A stretch of DNA of 62,463 nucleotides. Source: a virus. The translations under genes were made by a program, and so were the position numbers. This document shows, one piece after another, positions 7,554 through 15,155 of this stretch. The stretch spans positions 1-62,463 of the IMG/VR virus record IMGVR_UViG_3300024999_000106. One strand, written 5' to 3'. Below the pieces are notes generated by a model. It searched no databases. It saw only the letters and a list, made by a program, of their open reading frames with translations, and was not told the DNA's origin. Every line of letters starts with the position of its first letter. Position 1 is the first letter of the stretch.

Positions 7554-8843
7554 TTAAGCAACATTGTCAATAATATTAAGAATTGCTTTAGCATCTTCAT
7601 GGTCTTGGTCTGGTGCTTCAGTTTGTTCTGATTGTTCTTCTTGCTTTTCGCTGAACTCTTCTGCGGTCACTGTTATGGGAGAATCGAGGTTTTCAGTTTG
7701 AACCTCTTCAACTTTTACTTCAGCAACCTTTTCCACAATTTTAAATTCAGAAACAAAAGCATTATTTAACAATTCGATTCTTTCCTTAACTTTAGATGCT
7801 TCCGAGCAACCTTTTTCTGTTTTGCTCTTATATTTTCCAGAAACATTTTCAAAGAATTTAGAAACAAACTTGGCAAAATCCTTTACGTCCACATCGTTCA
7901 GAATAGCCTTATACGCTGTGTTATAGATAATAGGAACATTCACCTTCTTGAGATAGTCAATTGACTTCAGATACTTCTTAAGCTCTTTGGGTTCGAGTTT
8001 TGCGGTAGCGTCCGATTCTTCAAGTTTTTGAAGTTCGACAGGAAGGGAATACTTCTTGATAAGTTTTACAACTTCATTGAGATATTCCGTAATTGATTCG
8101 ACTTGAGCCATAATGTCTTCAGTGACCATTATAGAATCCTCTGAAAAATCTTGAAGAGATTTGCCGGAAAGATCAAATTGATTAGACATAACCATTAGAA
8201 CCTGTTGCATAGTCTCAAATTTTACTTCTCGGTTCGCTGAAACATTAATGAATTTATTAGTCCAAAGGTCTGTTGCAAGTTGTTTGTATATAAACTCTCT
8301 TACAGTGCTACCAATGCGAACCTTGTTAACTTCCGCATTACTTAATTTCTTTCCTCCCTGGAGTTTGATGAACTGCAATTCTCTTTCAGTTTGTGTCATG
8401 TCCTTAAAATAAACCATTTGGATCTTACAATTCTTGAAAACTTGCTTTGCTCTGTCCGGTAATTCGCTCCACTTTTTACCTGCAACTATGTATGTCTCGA
8501 CTGTATCGTCTTCGTTCTCAATGACAACAGGCCGAATGTTATGGCCTAGTTTTATTTCATCATTCAAGAATTTTTCTAGGGTTGTGCTGCGCTGCTTTCC
8601 ATCCAACAAGTCGATAACCTTTTCTAGTTTTCCTTTGATTTCGACTTCTACTTCAGTTTCAGCACCAATTAAGGGAGGAATATAAGTCGTTAGAGCTTGA
8701 AAAACACTGTCAATTAGGTCTGTTTGCTCCTTGTTACCCCACACAAACGAGCGTTGCATTTCAGCGTCCCTGTTGATTTGACCTGATTTTAACTGACCAA
8801 CTAAACCCACGATTCCGAAAGTTTTTACTAGCATTTCTTTCAT
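7554..8843 (-). CDS. DUF262 (GmrS/ParB-like fold) protein
   Basis: Protein of 429 residues. The N-terminal 110 residues match the DUF262 pattern: QRSFVWG, then DLLDGKQRSTTL near residue 78, which is the DGQQR-type signature of the ParB/DndB-like fold. In GmrSD-type systems this fold belongs to DNA restriction enzymes with NTP-dependent nuclease activity; here the HNH-type DUF1524 partner domain is not seen, so it may be a defence, counter-defence or DNA-modification factor. The C-terminal 60 residues are very acidic and probably disordered. Element E8 occupies its leader. Confidence 0.75.
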   Translation of the reverse strand: MKEMLVKTFGIVGLVGQLKSGQINRDAEMQRSFVWGNKEQTDLIDSVFQALTTYIPPLIGAETEVEVEIKGKLEKVIDLLDGKQRSTTLEKFLNDEIKLGHNIRPVVIENEDDTVETYIVAGKKWSELPDRAKQVFKNCKIQMVYFKDMTQTERELQFIKLQGGKKLSNAEVNKVRIGSTVREFIYKQLATDLWTNKFINVSANREVKFETMQQVLMVMSNQFDLSGKSLQDFSEDSIMVTEDIMAQVESITEYLNEVVKLIKKYSLPVELQKLEESDATAKLEPKELKKYLKSIDYLKKVNVPIIYNTAYKAILNDVDVKDFAKFVSKFFENVSGKYKSKTEKGCSEASKVKERIELLNNAFVSEFKIVEKVAEVKVEEVQTENLDSPITVTAEEFSEKQEEQSEQTEAPDQDHEDAKAILNIIDNVA

Positions 8844-8860
8844 TTAATACCACTCCTTAA

Positions 8861-8925
8861 TTTTAGTCTACGACAACAAACTGAGATTTGTTATAGTGTA
8901 TCTCAGTTCATAAGGTCTACTAAAA
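8861..8925 (-). repeat. Double inverted-repeat element E8
   Basis: Inner stem AACTGAGAT (8879-8887) / ATCTCAGTT (8900-8908), loop on the minus strand ACACTATAACAA. Outer stem TTTTAGT (8861-8867) / ACTAAAA (8919-8925). The linker CGACAA lies between outer and inner left arms, exactly as in E6 and E9. Confidence 0.7.
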
Positions 8926-8959
8926 TCCCAAGAAATGTCTTTTTCGTTGGATTTAGACA

Positions 8960-9193
8960 TTATACCAGTTCGTTAGTTAACGTCTTAGAATTAACCGGAA
9001 TACTCCATGTATCGTTTTGGCCTTGTAATAGCGTATAACCTATTCTACCTTGCATCGTGCTCCTGTAGGATTCGATAACATTTTTAATAAAACTATTAAT
9101 AGTTTCCTTATGAGTTTCGGCAGAGAATTCTTTTTCTCCGATAATATAATTGAGGCCATCTTCTTTACGTTGGGTAAATTGTATTTTATACAT
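8960..9193 (-). CDS. Hypothetical protein (77 aa)
   Basis: Small protein (MYKIQFTQRK start) preceded by GAAAGG. It is separated by only 6 nt from the ParB-like gene upstream, so the two are probably co-transcribed. Predicted as two strands, a long helix (KETINSFIKNVIESY) and strands again. No family recognised. Confidence 0.65.
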   Translation of the reverse strand: MYKIQFTQRKEDGLNYIIGEKEFSAETHKETINSFIKNVIESYRSTMQGRIGYTLLQGQNDTWSIPVNSKTLTNELV

Positions 9194-9199
9194 GTTAAA

Positions 9200-9574
9200 T
9201 CAACCTTTCAAATAATCTAATGTAGACACTAGACCATTATACGAGCAATCAATACTATCATGATTTAGAATCAATTTAGCTAAGTATCTGTGATTCCCGT
9301 CAATGATTTGTACATTTCCGCAACAATTGTCATCAATTGTTATAGGAGTAATTAGGTCAGGATTATTGACAAAATGCTTGATACGCCCTAAATGCCACTC
9401 CCTAGACTGCTCTGAAAAGTCTTCAAACATGGTTTTTATTTCTTCAACTTCATCAATTCCATTTCTAGCTTCAGACAAAGTAATAGTCGATCCTATCCAA
9501 TAACACTCTTCACCTACGATTCCTTTTAATACGTTAAGGTTTATGGAGTCCATTGGATTTGGTTCGCTACTCAT
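9200..9574 (-). CDS. ParB/Srx-fold nuclease-like protein
   Basis: Protein of 124 residues with IIDGNHRYLAKLIL near residue 90, the GxxR-type phosphate-binding signature of the ParB N-terminal fold (DGNHR). Such proteins bind CTP or ATP or cleave DNA. It is short and lacks the ParB helix-turn-helix domain, so chromosome-partition function is unlikely. Its ATG overlaps the stop of the zinc-ribbon gene upstream, indicating translational coupling. Confidence 0.65.
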   Translation of the reverse strand: MSSEPNPMDSINLNVLKGIVGEECYWIGSTITLSEARNGIDEVEEIKTMFEDFSEQSREWHLGRIKHFVNNPDLITPITIDDNCCGNVQIIDGNHRYLAKLILNHDSIDCSYNGLVSTLDYLKG

Positions 9575-9734
9575 GTTTAACTACTCCTTTCTTTTTATTC
9601 AATCCGGCGTATTCCTTGTTAATTTCCTTTAATGTTTTTGCGCCTACTGGATTGCATTCTTTGCAAAATGCATGATTAATAACCACATAGACCATTTTAC
9701 CACAATTCGGACATTCTATAGAACTTTTTGCCAT
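9567..9734 (-). CDS. Zinc-ribbon protein (55 aa)
   Basis: Short gene beginning MAKSSIECPNCGKMVYV with AAAGGAGG before the ATG. CPNC and CKEC are 13 residues apart and form a four-cysteine zinc ribbon; the C-terminal half is basic. Its last bases overlap the start of the ParB-like gene. Probable nucleic-acid-binding accessory protein. Confidence 0.7.
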   Translation of the reverse strand: MAKSSIECPNCGKMVYVVINHAFCKECNPVGAKTLKEINKEYAGLNKKKGVVKHE

Positions 9735-9790
9735 TTTATCAAATCCTCCTTTGGTAAAATTTTAACTAATTTACCCCTTAACCTAGAATA

Positions 9791-9819
9791 AGTGTAACAT
9801 ATCTTAGCCAATAAGTCAA
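9791..9819 (-). promoter_or_regulatory. Sigma-A-type promoter
   Basis: On the minus strand TTGACT (9814-9819), 17-nt spacer, TACACT (9791-9796). It drives the zinc-ribbon and ParB-like genes. Confidence 0.6.
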
Positions 9820-9843
9820 ATAAATTATTTTACAATTTACAAG

Positions 9844-9910
9844 AGAGTTTTCACGACAATACACTGAGCGTTATTATCATTATATCTCAGTGCATTAATT
9901 CAAAAACTCT
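9844..9910 (-). repeat. Double inverted-repeat element E9
   Basis: Outer stem AGAGTTTT (9844-9851) / AAAACTCT (9903-9910); inner stem CACTGAG (9862-9868) / CTCAGTG (9886-9892). The minus-strand centre holds ATATAATGATAATAACG. The linker CGACAA is present as in E6 and E8. It follows the stop of the 77-residue gene. Confidence 0.65.
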
Positions 9911-9915
9911 AATGT

Positions 9916-10146
9916 CTATTCGACAACTTGATAAGGAATACAATAATTACTACATACACCAAGTAACCAGCGTTTGTTTCTCTGGATATTGTTGTGAATA
10001 ATAACCGTTAGTGTCCTATTGTCACCTTGAAGAGTTACATCCGGCTCATTTTGGCTGTCTAGGCGTATTCCATTCAATCCCTCCATCATTGACCCTTTCA
10101 GGAATTTCTCTGTGATCTTTGATGGTTTTGATAAGATAATTTTCAT
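9916..10146 (-). CDS. Hypothetical protein (76 aa)
   Basis: The start at 10146 (MKIILSKPSK) is favoured because AAAGAGG precedes it; a frame 6 codons longer begins within that site. Basic protein with strand-rich centre (VTLQGDNRTLTVII). No domain recognised. Confidence 0.65.
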   Translation of the reverse strand: MKIILSKPSKITEKFLKGSMMEGLNGIRLDSQNEPDVTLQGDNRTLTVIIHNNIQRNKRWLLGVCSNYCIPYQVVE

Positions 10147-10300
10147 ATTAATAACCTCTTTCACTCTTTTATTAAGGATTATATCCTTTTCAAAGATCCC
10201 TGAAACCCTTGCTACAAAGGCACTTTAAAAAAGACATAATACTATAAAAGATAAGTTTTATCGACTCTTCAATCTAGCATAGAACATAGCATAATTTAAT

Positions 10301-10426
10301 TTAGTAAGCCAAAACTATTCTATAAAATTCTCCATCTTTATTAGCTGAAATTACAAGTGGTTTATTATGACTAAAAAATTTTTCTGCATCATGCAAAGAT
10401 TTAAAAAGATAATGTTTTATTCTCAT
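10301..10426 (-). CDS. Small protein (41 aa)
   Basis: Short frame starting MRIKHYLFKS with AAGGAG about 10 nt upstream. It reads as strand, helix (LHDAEKFF), strand, strand, like other tiny phage proteins that end in a beta hairpin. Downstream of the strong promoter at 10553-10581. Confidence 0.55.
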   Translation of the reverse strand: MRIKHYLFKSLHDAEKFFSHNKPLVISANKDGEFYRIVLAY

Positions 10427-10943
10427 TTTTACAACAACTCCTTAAATTTTAATTTAATTTGTTGCTATGCTCTAAGCTAGACTAAAAAGTCTATATTCAA
10501 TTTTCAAAGATCATTTGATAAGTTTGCTCCTTATGTATTAGTGCTTAGTTAGATTATAAACGATTTACGTCTTCCTGTCAACATTTATTTTTGCATTGTG
10601 TAAGTTGTTGACTTGTGCAAGTGGTAAGAGGTTTTATGTCTGCTCTGTGTTTGTGTGCTCCTCTATGTACCCTATTTTATAGCAAGATGAATGCAATTGC
10701 AATACCCTACAAGGCCATTTTAAAAATAAATTTTATATTGGTATTGTTGGCGTGATTTTGTGCACTGAATTGTACCGGAATAAGCCAGAACACAAGGAGA
10801 AAAACGAAAATAGGCATTTAAGACGTTTATAAGTGTTTGGTATGGAATTCTATTAGGGAATGTAGTTTGTGGCCTTAGAAGGGCATTTGTGAAGGAGGAA
10901 ATTGGTGCTGGCGTGGAATGGGCAAAGAAAAAGACTAGAATTA
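10427..10943. other. 517-nt region without a complete gene
   Basis: Contains the strong leftward promoter (10553-10581), a leader with AAGGAG and a 5-codon frame (MIFEN then stop), and a hairpin TAGACT-TTTT-AGTCTA that could attenuate transcription before the 41-residue gene. The rest (about 10600-10920) is G/T-rich on the plus strand and carries two copies of the dispersed motif GGCNCTTYTAAG: TTTAAGACGTTTA at 10817-10829 (plus) and its inverted relative at 10874-10887 (minus). Confidence 0.6.
10553..10581 (-). promoter_or_regulatory. Consensus sigma-A promoter
   Basis: Perfect TTGACA (10576-10581), 17-nt spacer and TATAAT (10553-10558) on the minus strand. It points into the leader of the 41-residue gene and is the best promoter on the left side. 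Confidence 0.8.
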
Positions 10944-10956
10944 TTATCTAGTCTTT
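10924..10956 (-). terminator. Intrinsic terminator overlapping stop codon
   Basis: 10-bp stem AAAGACTAGA (10930-10939) / TCTAGTCTTT (10947-10956), followed on the minus strand by TTTCTTTG. The stop codon of the 195-residue gene lies inside the hairpin. Confidence 0.75.
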
Positions 10957-11531
10957 AAAAACATTCCGTAATCATATTCAGTTTTAGTAATTATATAAAA
11001 AGTATTGTCTGGGAAGTTCAGTCGGTACTCATTGGCCTTTATTTTTAATTCTCCCGACTTATCATAGTATTTTAAATCTTTCTTATGTTCCAAACTATAA
11101 CCTTTATCCAACATTAATTTTATAAAATCTTTCCTTGCCATTGTACCTAAACCTTCACCACCATCTTGATAATAATTCTCTTTTTTGTTTAGCGTTTTCA
11201 GAAGTTTACCTCTAGCCATTGGAGTTAATTCAATACTTTCAGCGTAACCATAGGTATTATTATAAATGAATTCTTCCTGCTGTAGCTTTTCATTCTCCAA
11301 GCGTTCACGTTCCAGTGATCTTTTATGTGATTCTACCCATTCAGTTTGTTTTGATAAGTAAAATTCAATTTCTTCAGCTTGCATAATGCCACGGTAATTT
11401 TCTGGCATACCCTCTTCAGATACTAAATAACCTTTATAGCGTTCGCTATACTCCGTAACCTCCATTTGCTTTATTTGAGCAGAAAAAAATTTTAAACCAG
11501 TGTAATCCTTTTGAATTGTTGCAGTTGTCAT
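10944..11531 (-). CDS. Hypothetical protein (195 aa)
   Basis: Charged protein with a long central helix rich in Arg, Glu and Lys (about residues 64-90), likely coiled coil, and a C-terminal mixed domain (NEYRLNFPDNTFYIITKTEY). It starts 2 nt after the stop of the 59-residue gene, so the pair is an operon. No domain recognised; length and context fit a phage early protein. Confidence 0.65.
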   Translation of the reverse strand: MTTATIQKDYTGLKFFSAQIKQMEVTEYSERYKGYLVSEEGMPENYRGIMQAEEIEFYLSKQTEWVESHKRSLERERLENEKLQQEEFIYNNTYGYAESIELTPMARGKLLKTLNKKENYYQDGGEGLGTMARKDFIKLMLDKGYSLEHKKDLKYYDKSGELKIKANEYRLNFPDNTFYIITKTEYDYGMFLKTR

Positions 11532-11533
11532 AA

Positions 11534-11713
11534 TTATTTTACCTCCATTCCATAACTATATTTTGTGTATGCTTGCGCCATTGTATGAAGTTTTCTGGCA
11601 GTTAAATACTGGAACTGCTCAATGTATTCCTTTGTTTCATTGCTCCAGTATCCAGTTTGATCCAAGATGGTTTTTAGTTCGGAAATAACCTTTTTAGTGA
11701 TTGCCTTTTTCAT
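11534..11713 (-). CDS. Hypothetical protein (59 aa)
   Basis: Starts MKKAITKKVISELK, with AAGGAG upstream. Mostly helical, ends YSYGMEVK. The last codons (GGAGGT) double as the ribosome binding site of the following 195-residue gene, so the two are translationally coupled. Confidence 0.6.
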   Translation of the reverse strand: MKKAITKKVISELKTILDQTGYWSNETKEYIEQFQYLTARKLHTMAQAYTKYSYGMEVK

Positions 11714-12022
11714 GTTTAAAACTCCTTCAATTCCTTAATTAATCCGTTAATTTATTTTAACATAATGGAATTACTTTGTATATATTATTTTTACCTTTAC
11801 ACAAAATAAATATTTTAACTAAAAATAGCGTTCGCTCCATTTTACCATTTATTTTACTGTTGTGTCAATGGGTTTTAGAAAATTATTTTAACGTATTATA
11901 CTAAAAGGGTAAAATTTATTATAAGATCCACAAAGGTTATAAAAGGTCTGTATAGGTATGTAAAGGCCATAAAAGGGTATATAAGGGTTTAAACAGTATT
12001 AGATATATGGATTATACCAGAT

Positions 12023-12049
12023 AAAAAAAAGATGCTTATTCGGCATCTT
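12023..12049 (-). terminator. Intrinsic terminator over stop codon
   Basis: Stem AAGATGC / GCATCTT (12029-12049) followed on the minus strand by eight T. The stop codon of the 51-residue gene forms part of the loop. Confidence 0.75.
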
Positions 12050-12191
12050 CCTGTAACTCCTGGTCTATGATCCATTCCGCGTCTTCTAAAGTGTTCGCAG
12101 AGCTTATGGACGTTTTATTGCTACTCCAATGGATTATATAGCATTCACCTTTTTTAGTGATCTTATAACCTCTATATTTTATCGCTTTCAT
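12036..12191 (-). CDS. Small protein (51 aa)
   Basis: Starts MKAIKYRGYKITKKGECY. Fold pattern strand-strand-strand-helix (LEDAEWIIDQEL), similar to other tiny proteins here (58-residue protein at 13870-14046). AGGAGG precedes the ATG, inside the 3' end of the gene upstream; the frames touch as TAATG once the upstream frameshift is ignored. Confidence 0.6.
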   Translation of the reverse strand: MKAIKYRGYKITKKGECYIIHWSSNKTSISSANTLEDAEWIIDQELQEDAE

Positions 12192-12387
12192 TATTTTCCT
12201 CCTTTTATCTCTGCTTTAATTTCCTTTACTAATTCTTTTGCTTCTCTGAGATCAGATCACCTTTAGCTCCGTCAAGTTGTTCTTTAAGTTCTTCTATCTC
12301 TTCTTTAATTCGGTTTATTTCTTCCTGAGCGTTAATCACCGCTTGCTCTGCATCTTCTAGTTCTTCCCGGAGTTTTTTAGTTGTCAT
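12191..12387 (-). pseudogene. Coiled-coil protein broken by 5-bp duplication
   Basis: The frame opens MTTKKLREELEDAEQA and runs as a regular coiled coil for about 45 residues, then shifts and stops at 12229 after 52 residues. The cause is visible: the 5-mer AGATC is present twice in tandem at 12249-12258. Dropping one copy restores a 63-residue coiled coil that ends REAKELVKEIKAEIKGGK and overlaps the next start as TAATG. It is either a real inactivating slippage event, a natural frame switch or a sequencing error. Confidence 0.65.
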
Positions 12388-12510
12388 TTTGCTACCTCCT
12401 TAAAAATTATGTAATTACTTAATAGTATAAGGGATGATGACCACATTGTCAATAAAAATTATTTTTGACTTTAAATACTTTGAATGGGTAATTTTATTAG
12501 GAGGAAATCG

Positions 12511-12538
12511 AAAAGAAAAAGATCCCTTTCAGGATCTT
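12511..12538 (-). terminator. Intrinsic terminator
   Basis: Stem AAGATCC / GGATCTT (12519-12538) with TTTTTCTTTT on the minus strand, ten bases after the stop of the 74-residue gene. Confidence 0.7.
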
Positions 12539-12547
12539 AATAATTTT

Positions 12548-12772
12548 TTATTTTTCCAACGCATTTTTCATAGGATATTCGTCCCAAAACCTACCATCTT
12601 TTAACTGGAATTGGCCTGTCACATAATCGATTTTAATTAGTTTATGTTTTTTATAAACTGATAATATTTTTTCTGCTTCATTTTTAGTAAAATTAAATTG
12701 TTCCATAACCGAATTAATGAAATTGTTTTCTGCATTAATTGACCTTTTAGCAATGTTTTTGCAGGCTTGCAT
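12548..12772 (-). CDS. Conserved phage hypothetical protein (74 aa)
   Basis: Starts MQACKNIAKRSINAENNF at 12772; GGAGG lies just upstream and inside the longer frame. The pattern FNFTKNEAEKILSVYKKHKL then VTGQFQLKDGRFW looks like a short winged-helix: a helical pair followed by a beta hairpin. I recall close relatives in Bacillus and Lactobacillus phages, all of unknown function. A promoter lies at 12808-12837. Confidence 0.7.
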   Translation of the reverse strand: MQACKNIAKRSINAENNFINSVMEQFNFTKNEAEKILSVYKKHKLIKIDYVTGQFQLKDGRFWDEYPMKNALEK

Positions 12773-12807
12773 TTTCAAAACCTCCAAATAAATTATTTAC
12801 TATTGAT

Positions 12808-12837
12808 AGAATATCACACAAGACACACAAACGTCAA
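12808..12837 (-). promoter_or_regulatory. Promoter
   Basis: Minus strand TTGACG (12832-12837), 18-nt spacer, TATTCT (12808-12813), just ahead of the 74-residue gene. Confidence 0.55.
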
Positions 12838-12920
12838 ACATTAATTATATTCAATTCTAAGACCAGGAAAGGCACTTTTAAGGCACTGGAATGTAGTTTA
12901 GGTAAAATAGGTAGCAAGGA

Positions 12921-12947
12921 AAGAAAAAAAAGAACCTTTAGGCTCTT
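12921..12947 (-). terminator. Intrinsic terminator
   Basis: Stem AAGAGCC / GGTTCTT on the minus strand (one G-U) then eight T; abuts the stop at 12946. Confidence 0.7.
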
Positions 12948-13215
12948 AATAATTTTTATTTTGTATGTTTAAGTATGATATTATTTCTCGTGCTATTCTC
13001 TTTAACATCGTAATTTGTTTCGCGCTTAACTCTTTGCCGGATCTTATTTGATTTTGAAAACTTACTATGTAGTCTTGACCTTTTGCGAATTGTCTAAAAG
13101 TATGTTTAGTAGTATCGATTAACATTAGATCATGTATACAATCCTCTACACTGGTATATAGATCATTAAATTTGTAAGTCTCAAAAGATACAATTCTAGT
13201 TTTTAAAGCTTTCAT
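12946..13215 (-). CDS. Hypothetical protein (89 aa)
   Basis: The ATG at 13215 (MKALKTRIVSFETYK) is preferred to an upstream TTG because AAGGAG has better spacing to it. The C-terminal half is helical (GKELSAKQITMLKRIAREI). No domain recognised. It is a one-gene cassette with promoter 13248-13276 and its own terminator. Confidence 0.65.
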   Translation of the reverse strand: MKALKTRIVSFETYKFNDLYTSVEDCIHDLMLIDTTKHTFRQFAKGQDYIVSFQNQIRSGKELSAKQITMLKRIAREIISYLNIQNKNY

Positions 13216-13247
13216 TCGCGCCAACTCCTTATATTTGATCTTGATTA

Positions 13248-13276
13248 ATTATAGCATTATTTTGTATCAGATACAA
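13248..13276 (-). promoter_or_regulatory. Promoter with extended -10
   Basis: Minus strand TTGTAT (13271-13276), 17 nt, TATAAT (13248-13253) preceded by TGC. Confidence 0.65.
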
Positions 13277-13320
13277 CAATTATATTTATATTCATAAGAC
13301 ATAAAAGCGTGTTTTTAAGA

Positions 13321-13347
13321 CAAAAAGAAAAGAGGCTCTATGCCTCT
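13321..13347 (-). terminator. Intrinsic terminator over stop codon
   Basis: AGAGGC (13331-13336) / GCCTCT (13342-13347), then TTTTCTTTTT on the minus strand; overlaps the stop at 13338. Confidence 0.7.
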
Positions 13348-13598
13348 ATATTCTCAAAAAAGTATTCATTCATTTCTTGAATTTTTTGTTTTGTGACTGA
13401 GGATAATTTTCCTTTCCCATTTTTCATCCAACCTATACCTATTAAGTCTTGTCTGACCTCTGTACTATTTATTATCCCCCTAAATGCTTTCCATTTTAGA
13501 TCATCGGGATAATACATATATCGTAAATAATTTTCATCGTTTTTTATTTCGGCCAAATTATAACCATCGGAATCAATTTTTATAATTTTAATTTCCAT
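13338..13598 (-). CDS. Hypothetical protein (86 aa)
   Basis: Starts MEIKIIKIDSDGYNLAEI after AAGGAG. Two beta hairpins followed by a helix near the C-terminus (KQKIQEMNEYF). A TTGCAA-16-TATACT promoter lies about 30-60 nt upstream. Function unknown; single-gene cassette. Confidence 0.65.
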   Translation of the reverse strand: MEIKIIKIDSDGYNLAEIKNDENYLRYMYYPDDLKWKAFRGIINSTEVRQDLIGIGWMKNGKGKLSSVTKQKIQEMNEYFFENIEA

Positions 13599-13841
13599 TC
13601 CCTCTAACTCCTTATTTGATTTATGTACTAAATACAGTATATCAAAATATTGAGCAATTGCAATATATTTGTAAAAATTATTTTTATACAGACTACGAAT
13701 AATAACCTTATTTGATTCTGTGACATTAGAAAAGTATCTCAGGTAAGATTGTATAGGGTAATAGATTCTAAACGCTTAGAAGGCCGTTTCTGTGGCAGTA
13801 AACTGGTTCTGGCATTTGTTTTTAATGTGAATAGGAATAGA

Positions 13842-13874
13842 CAAAAAGAATAAGCACTAGAAATAGTGCTTATT
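13842..13874 (-). terminator. Intrinsic terminator over stop codon
   Basis: Perfect 11-bp stem AATAAGCACTA (13849-13859) / TAGTGCTTATT (13864-13874), then TCTTTTTG on the minus strand. Overlaps the stop of the 58-residue gene. Confidence 0.75.
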
Positions 13875-14046
13875 TGTTTTTATTACTATTCCTTTTTTCG
13901 GTTTTCTCTTCTGCCTCTTCTTTACTGGCGTATGATGCAAACGCGAACCCTGTTTTGTAATCCGTATGGAAGATGCACCAAGATCCTGATTCCTCATCAT
14001 AGTCTGCAAAATATTCACCTTTTGCCAATTGTTCTTTAATAGTCAT
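13870..14046 (-). CDS. Small protein (58 aa)
   Basis: Starts MTIKEQLAKGEYFADYDE. A short three-strand body is followed by a charged, lysine-rich helix. Its ribosome binding site (GAGAGGAGC) is formed by the last codons of the 150-residue gene upstream, so the pair is coupled. Unknown function. Confidence 0.6.
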   Translation of the reverse strand: MTIKEQLAKGEYFADYDEESGSWCIFHTDYKTGFAFASYASKEEAEEKTEKRNSNKNK

Positions 14047-14047
14047 T

Positions 14048-14500
14048 TTATTTCGCTCCTCTCATTCCTACCATTTTTTCAAAGTAACCTGCTGCTTGAC
14101 TGTTGGCTCCGTCAAATTTATATGCAATTGTACCGACCAAGCAGGAATCAAGGGAATCATAGGATACAGAAATATTTCGATAATTAATATAAGCGTGAAA
14201 GCAAATATTTGTTATTCCTTCGTTTTTGAGATCATAACCATTGATATACTCAAATATTACATATTCGCCAATACTGTGAACCTTGATGATTTCTCCCCAT
14301 GAAAAATCCTGTTTGAGATATTTCACTTTTTCATCGTGGGTAGTTTCTTCAATGTTTTCCTCTGTAGCAATGGTTAATTCAGAATAGGAGTACCGACCAA
14401 AACCAGCAGGATGGAAAAGTAAATCTTGATTTTCCCCTTTGACTAATTGGCCTAGTTGGTTTTCATGTTTGACAATTGCATGGTAAACTAATTTTTTCAT
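14048..14500 (-). CDS. Hypothetical protein (150 aa)
   Basis: The ATG at 14500 (MKKLVYHAIVKHENQ) is chosen because AAAGGCGG lies before it. Strand-rich protein with a long acidic stretch in the middle (TEENIEETTHDEKVKYL). No recognised domain. Upstream promoter: TTATAT-17-TATACT around 14545-14575. Confidence 0.65.
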   Translation of the reverse strand: MKKLVYHAIVKHENQLGQLVKGENQDLLFHPAGFGRYSYSELTIATEENIEETTHDEKVKYLKQDFSWGEIIKVHSIGEYVIFEYINGYDLKNEGITNICFHAYINYRNISVSYDSLDSCLVGTIAYKFDGANSQAAGYFEKMVGMRGAK

Positions 14501-14610
14501 AATATGTATACCGCCTTTCAATTCCCCGAAACTTGATCTTGATTTAGTATATCACAGATATTATATAAATATAACCCATTAATAAAAATTATTTTTACAT
14601 GCTGGAACAA

Positions 14611-14637
14611 AGAAAAAGAAGTCCTTTCAGACTCCTT
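14611..14637 (-). terminator. Intrinsic terminator over stop codon
   Basis: Minus-strand stem AAGGAGTC / GACTTCTT (one G-U) followed by TTTCTTTG; touches the stop at 14636. Confidence 0.7.
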
Positions 14638-14941
14638 AATATTCAACTTTAAATGTTTTAAACAAACTACCATTTTTGCTCCATACCTGTATTTCGTTTC
14701 CGTCGATTACTACAGACTTTTTTGGATATTTAGCACTGATTTCATTTAACATTTTTCCTTCAACTTCTTGTCTATGCCAGTATTTTTCTGCTTTTGCTTG
14801 TGCAAGTGTTTTTACTTCTTCTGTTTCAAGATATTCTCTTTTCCCTTCTAAGACCATTACTGCATTTCTATTTTCAAGTGTTACCCAAAGACCTCGAACT
14901 TCAGAACGTCCTTGCAAAGAGCTAATTTCAAATTTAATCAT
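14636..14941 (-). CDS. Hypothetical protein (101 aa)
   Basis: Starts MIKFEISSLQGRSEVRG after AAGGAG. Three beta segments, a central helix (VKTLAQAKAEKYWHRQEV) and C-terminal strands. The promoter upstream has TGCTATAAT near 14978. No domain recognised. Confidence 0.65.
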   Translation of the reverse strand: MIKFEISSLQGRSEVRGLWVTLENRNAVMVLEGKREYLETEEVKTLAQAKAEKYWHRQEVEGKMLNEISAKYPKKSVVIDGNEIQVWSKNGSLFKTFKVEY

Positions 14942-15155
14942 TTTTAAACACTCCTTATGTATTTACTAATTGATTTATTATAGCACAGATTTAGTGTGAA
15001 TAGTACATATATATAATAATTATTTTTACTTAATATAGAGGTTTAAAGGGTTATATTTTGATAGTGTATAGATGTTAGGAGCATATACAGTAAACGTCTT
15101 AGAGAGTGCTTTTTGTTGGTCTCAGTGTGGTTTAAAATACTAGGAAATATAGGTT

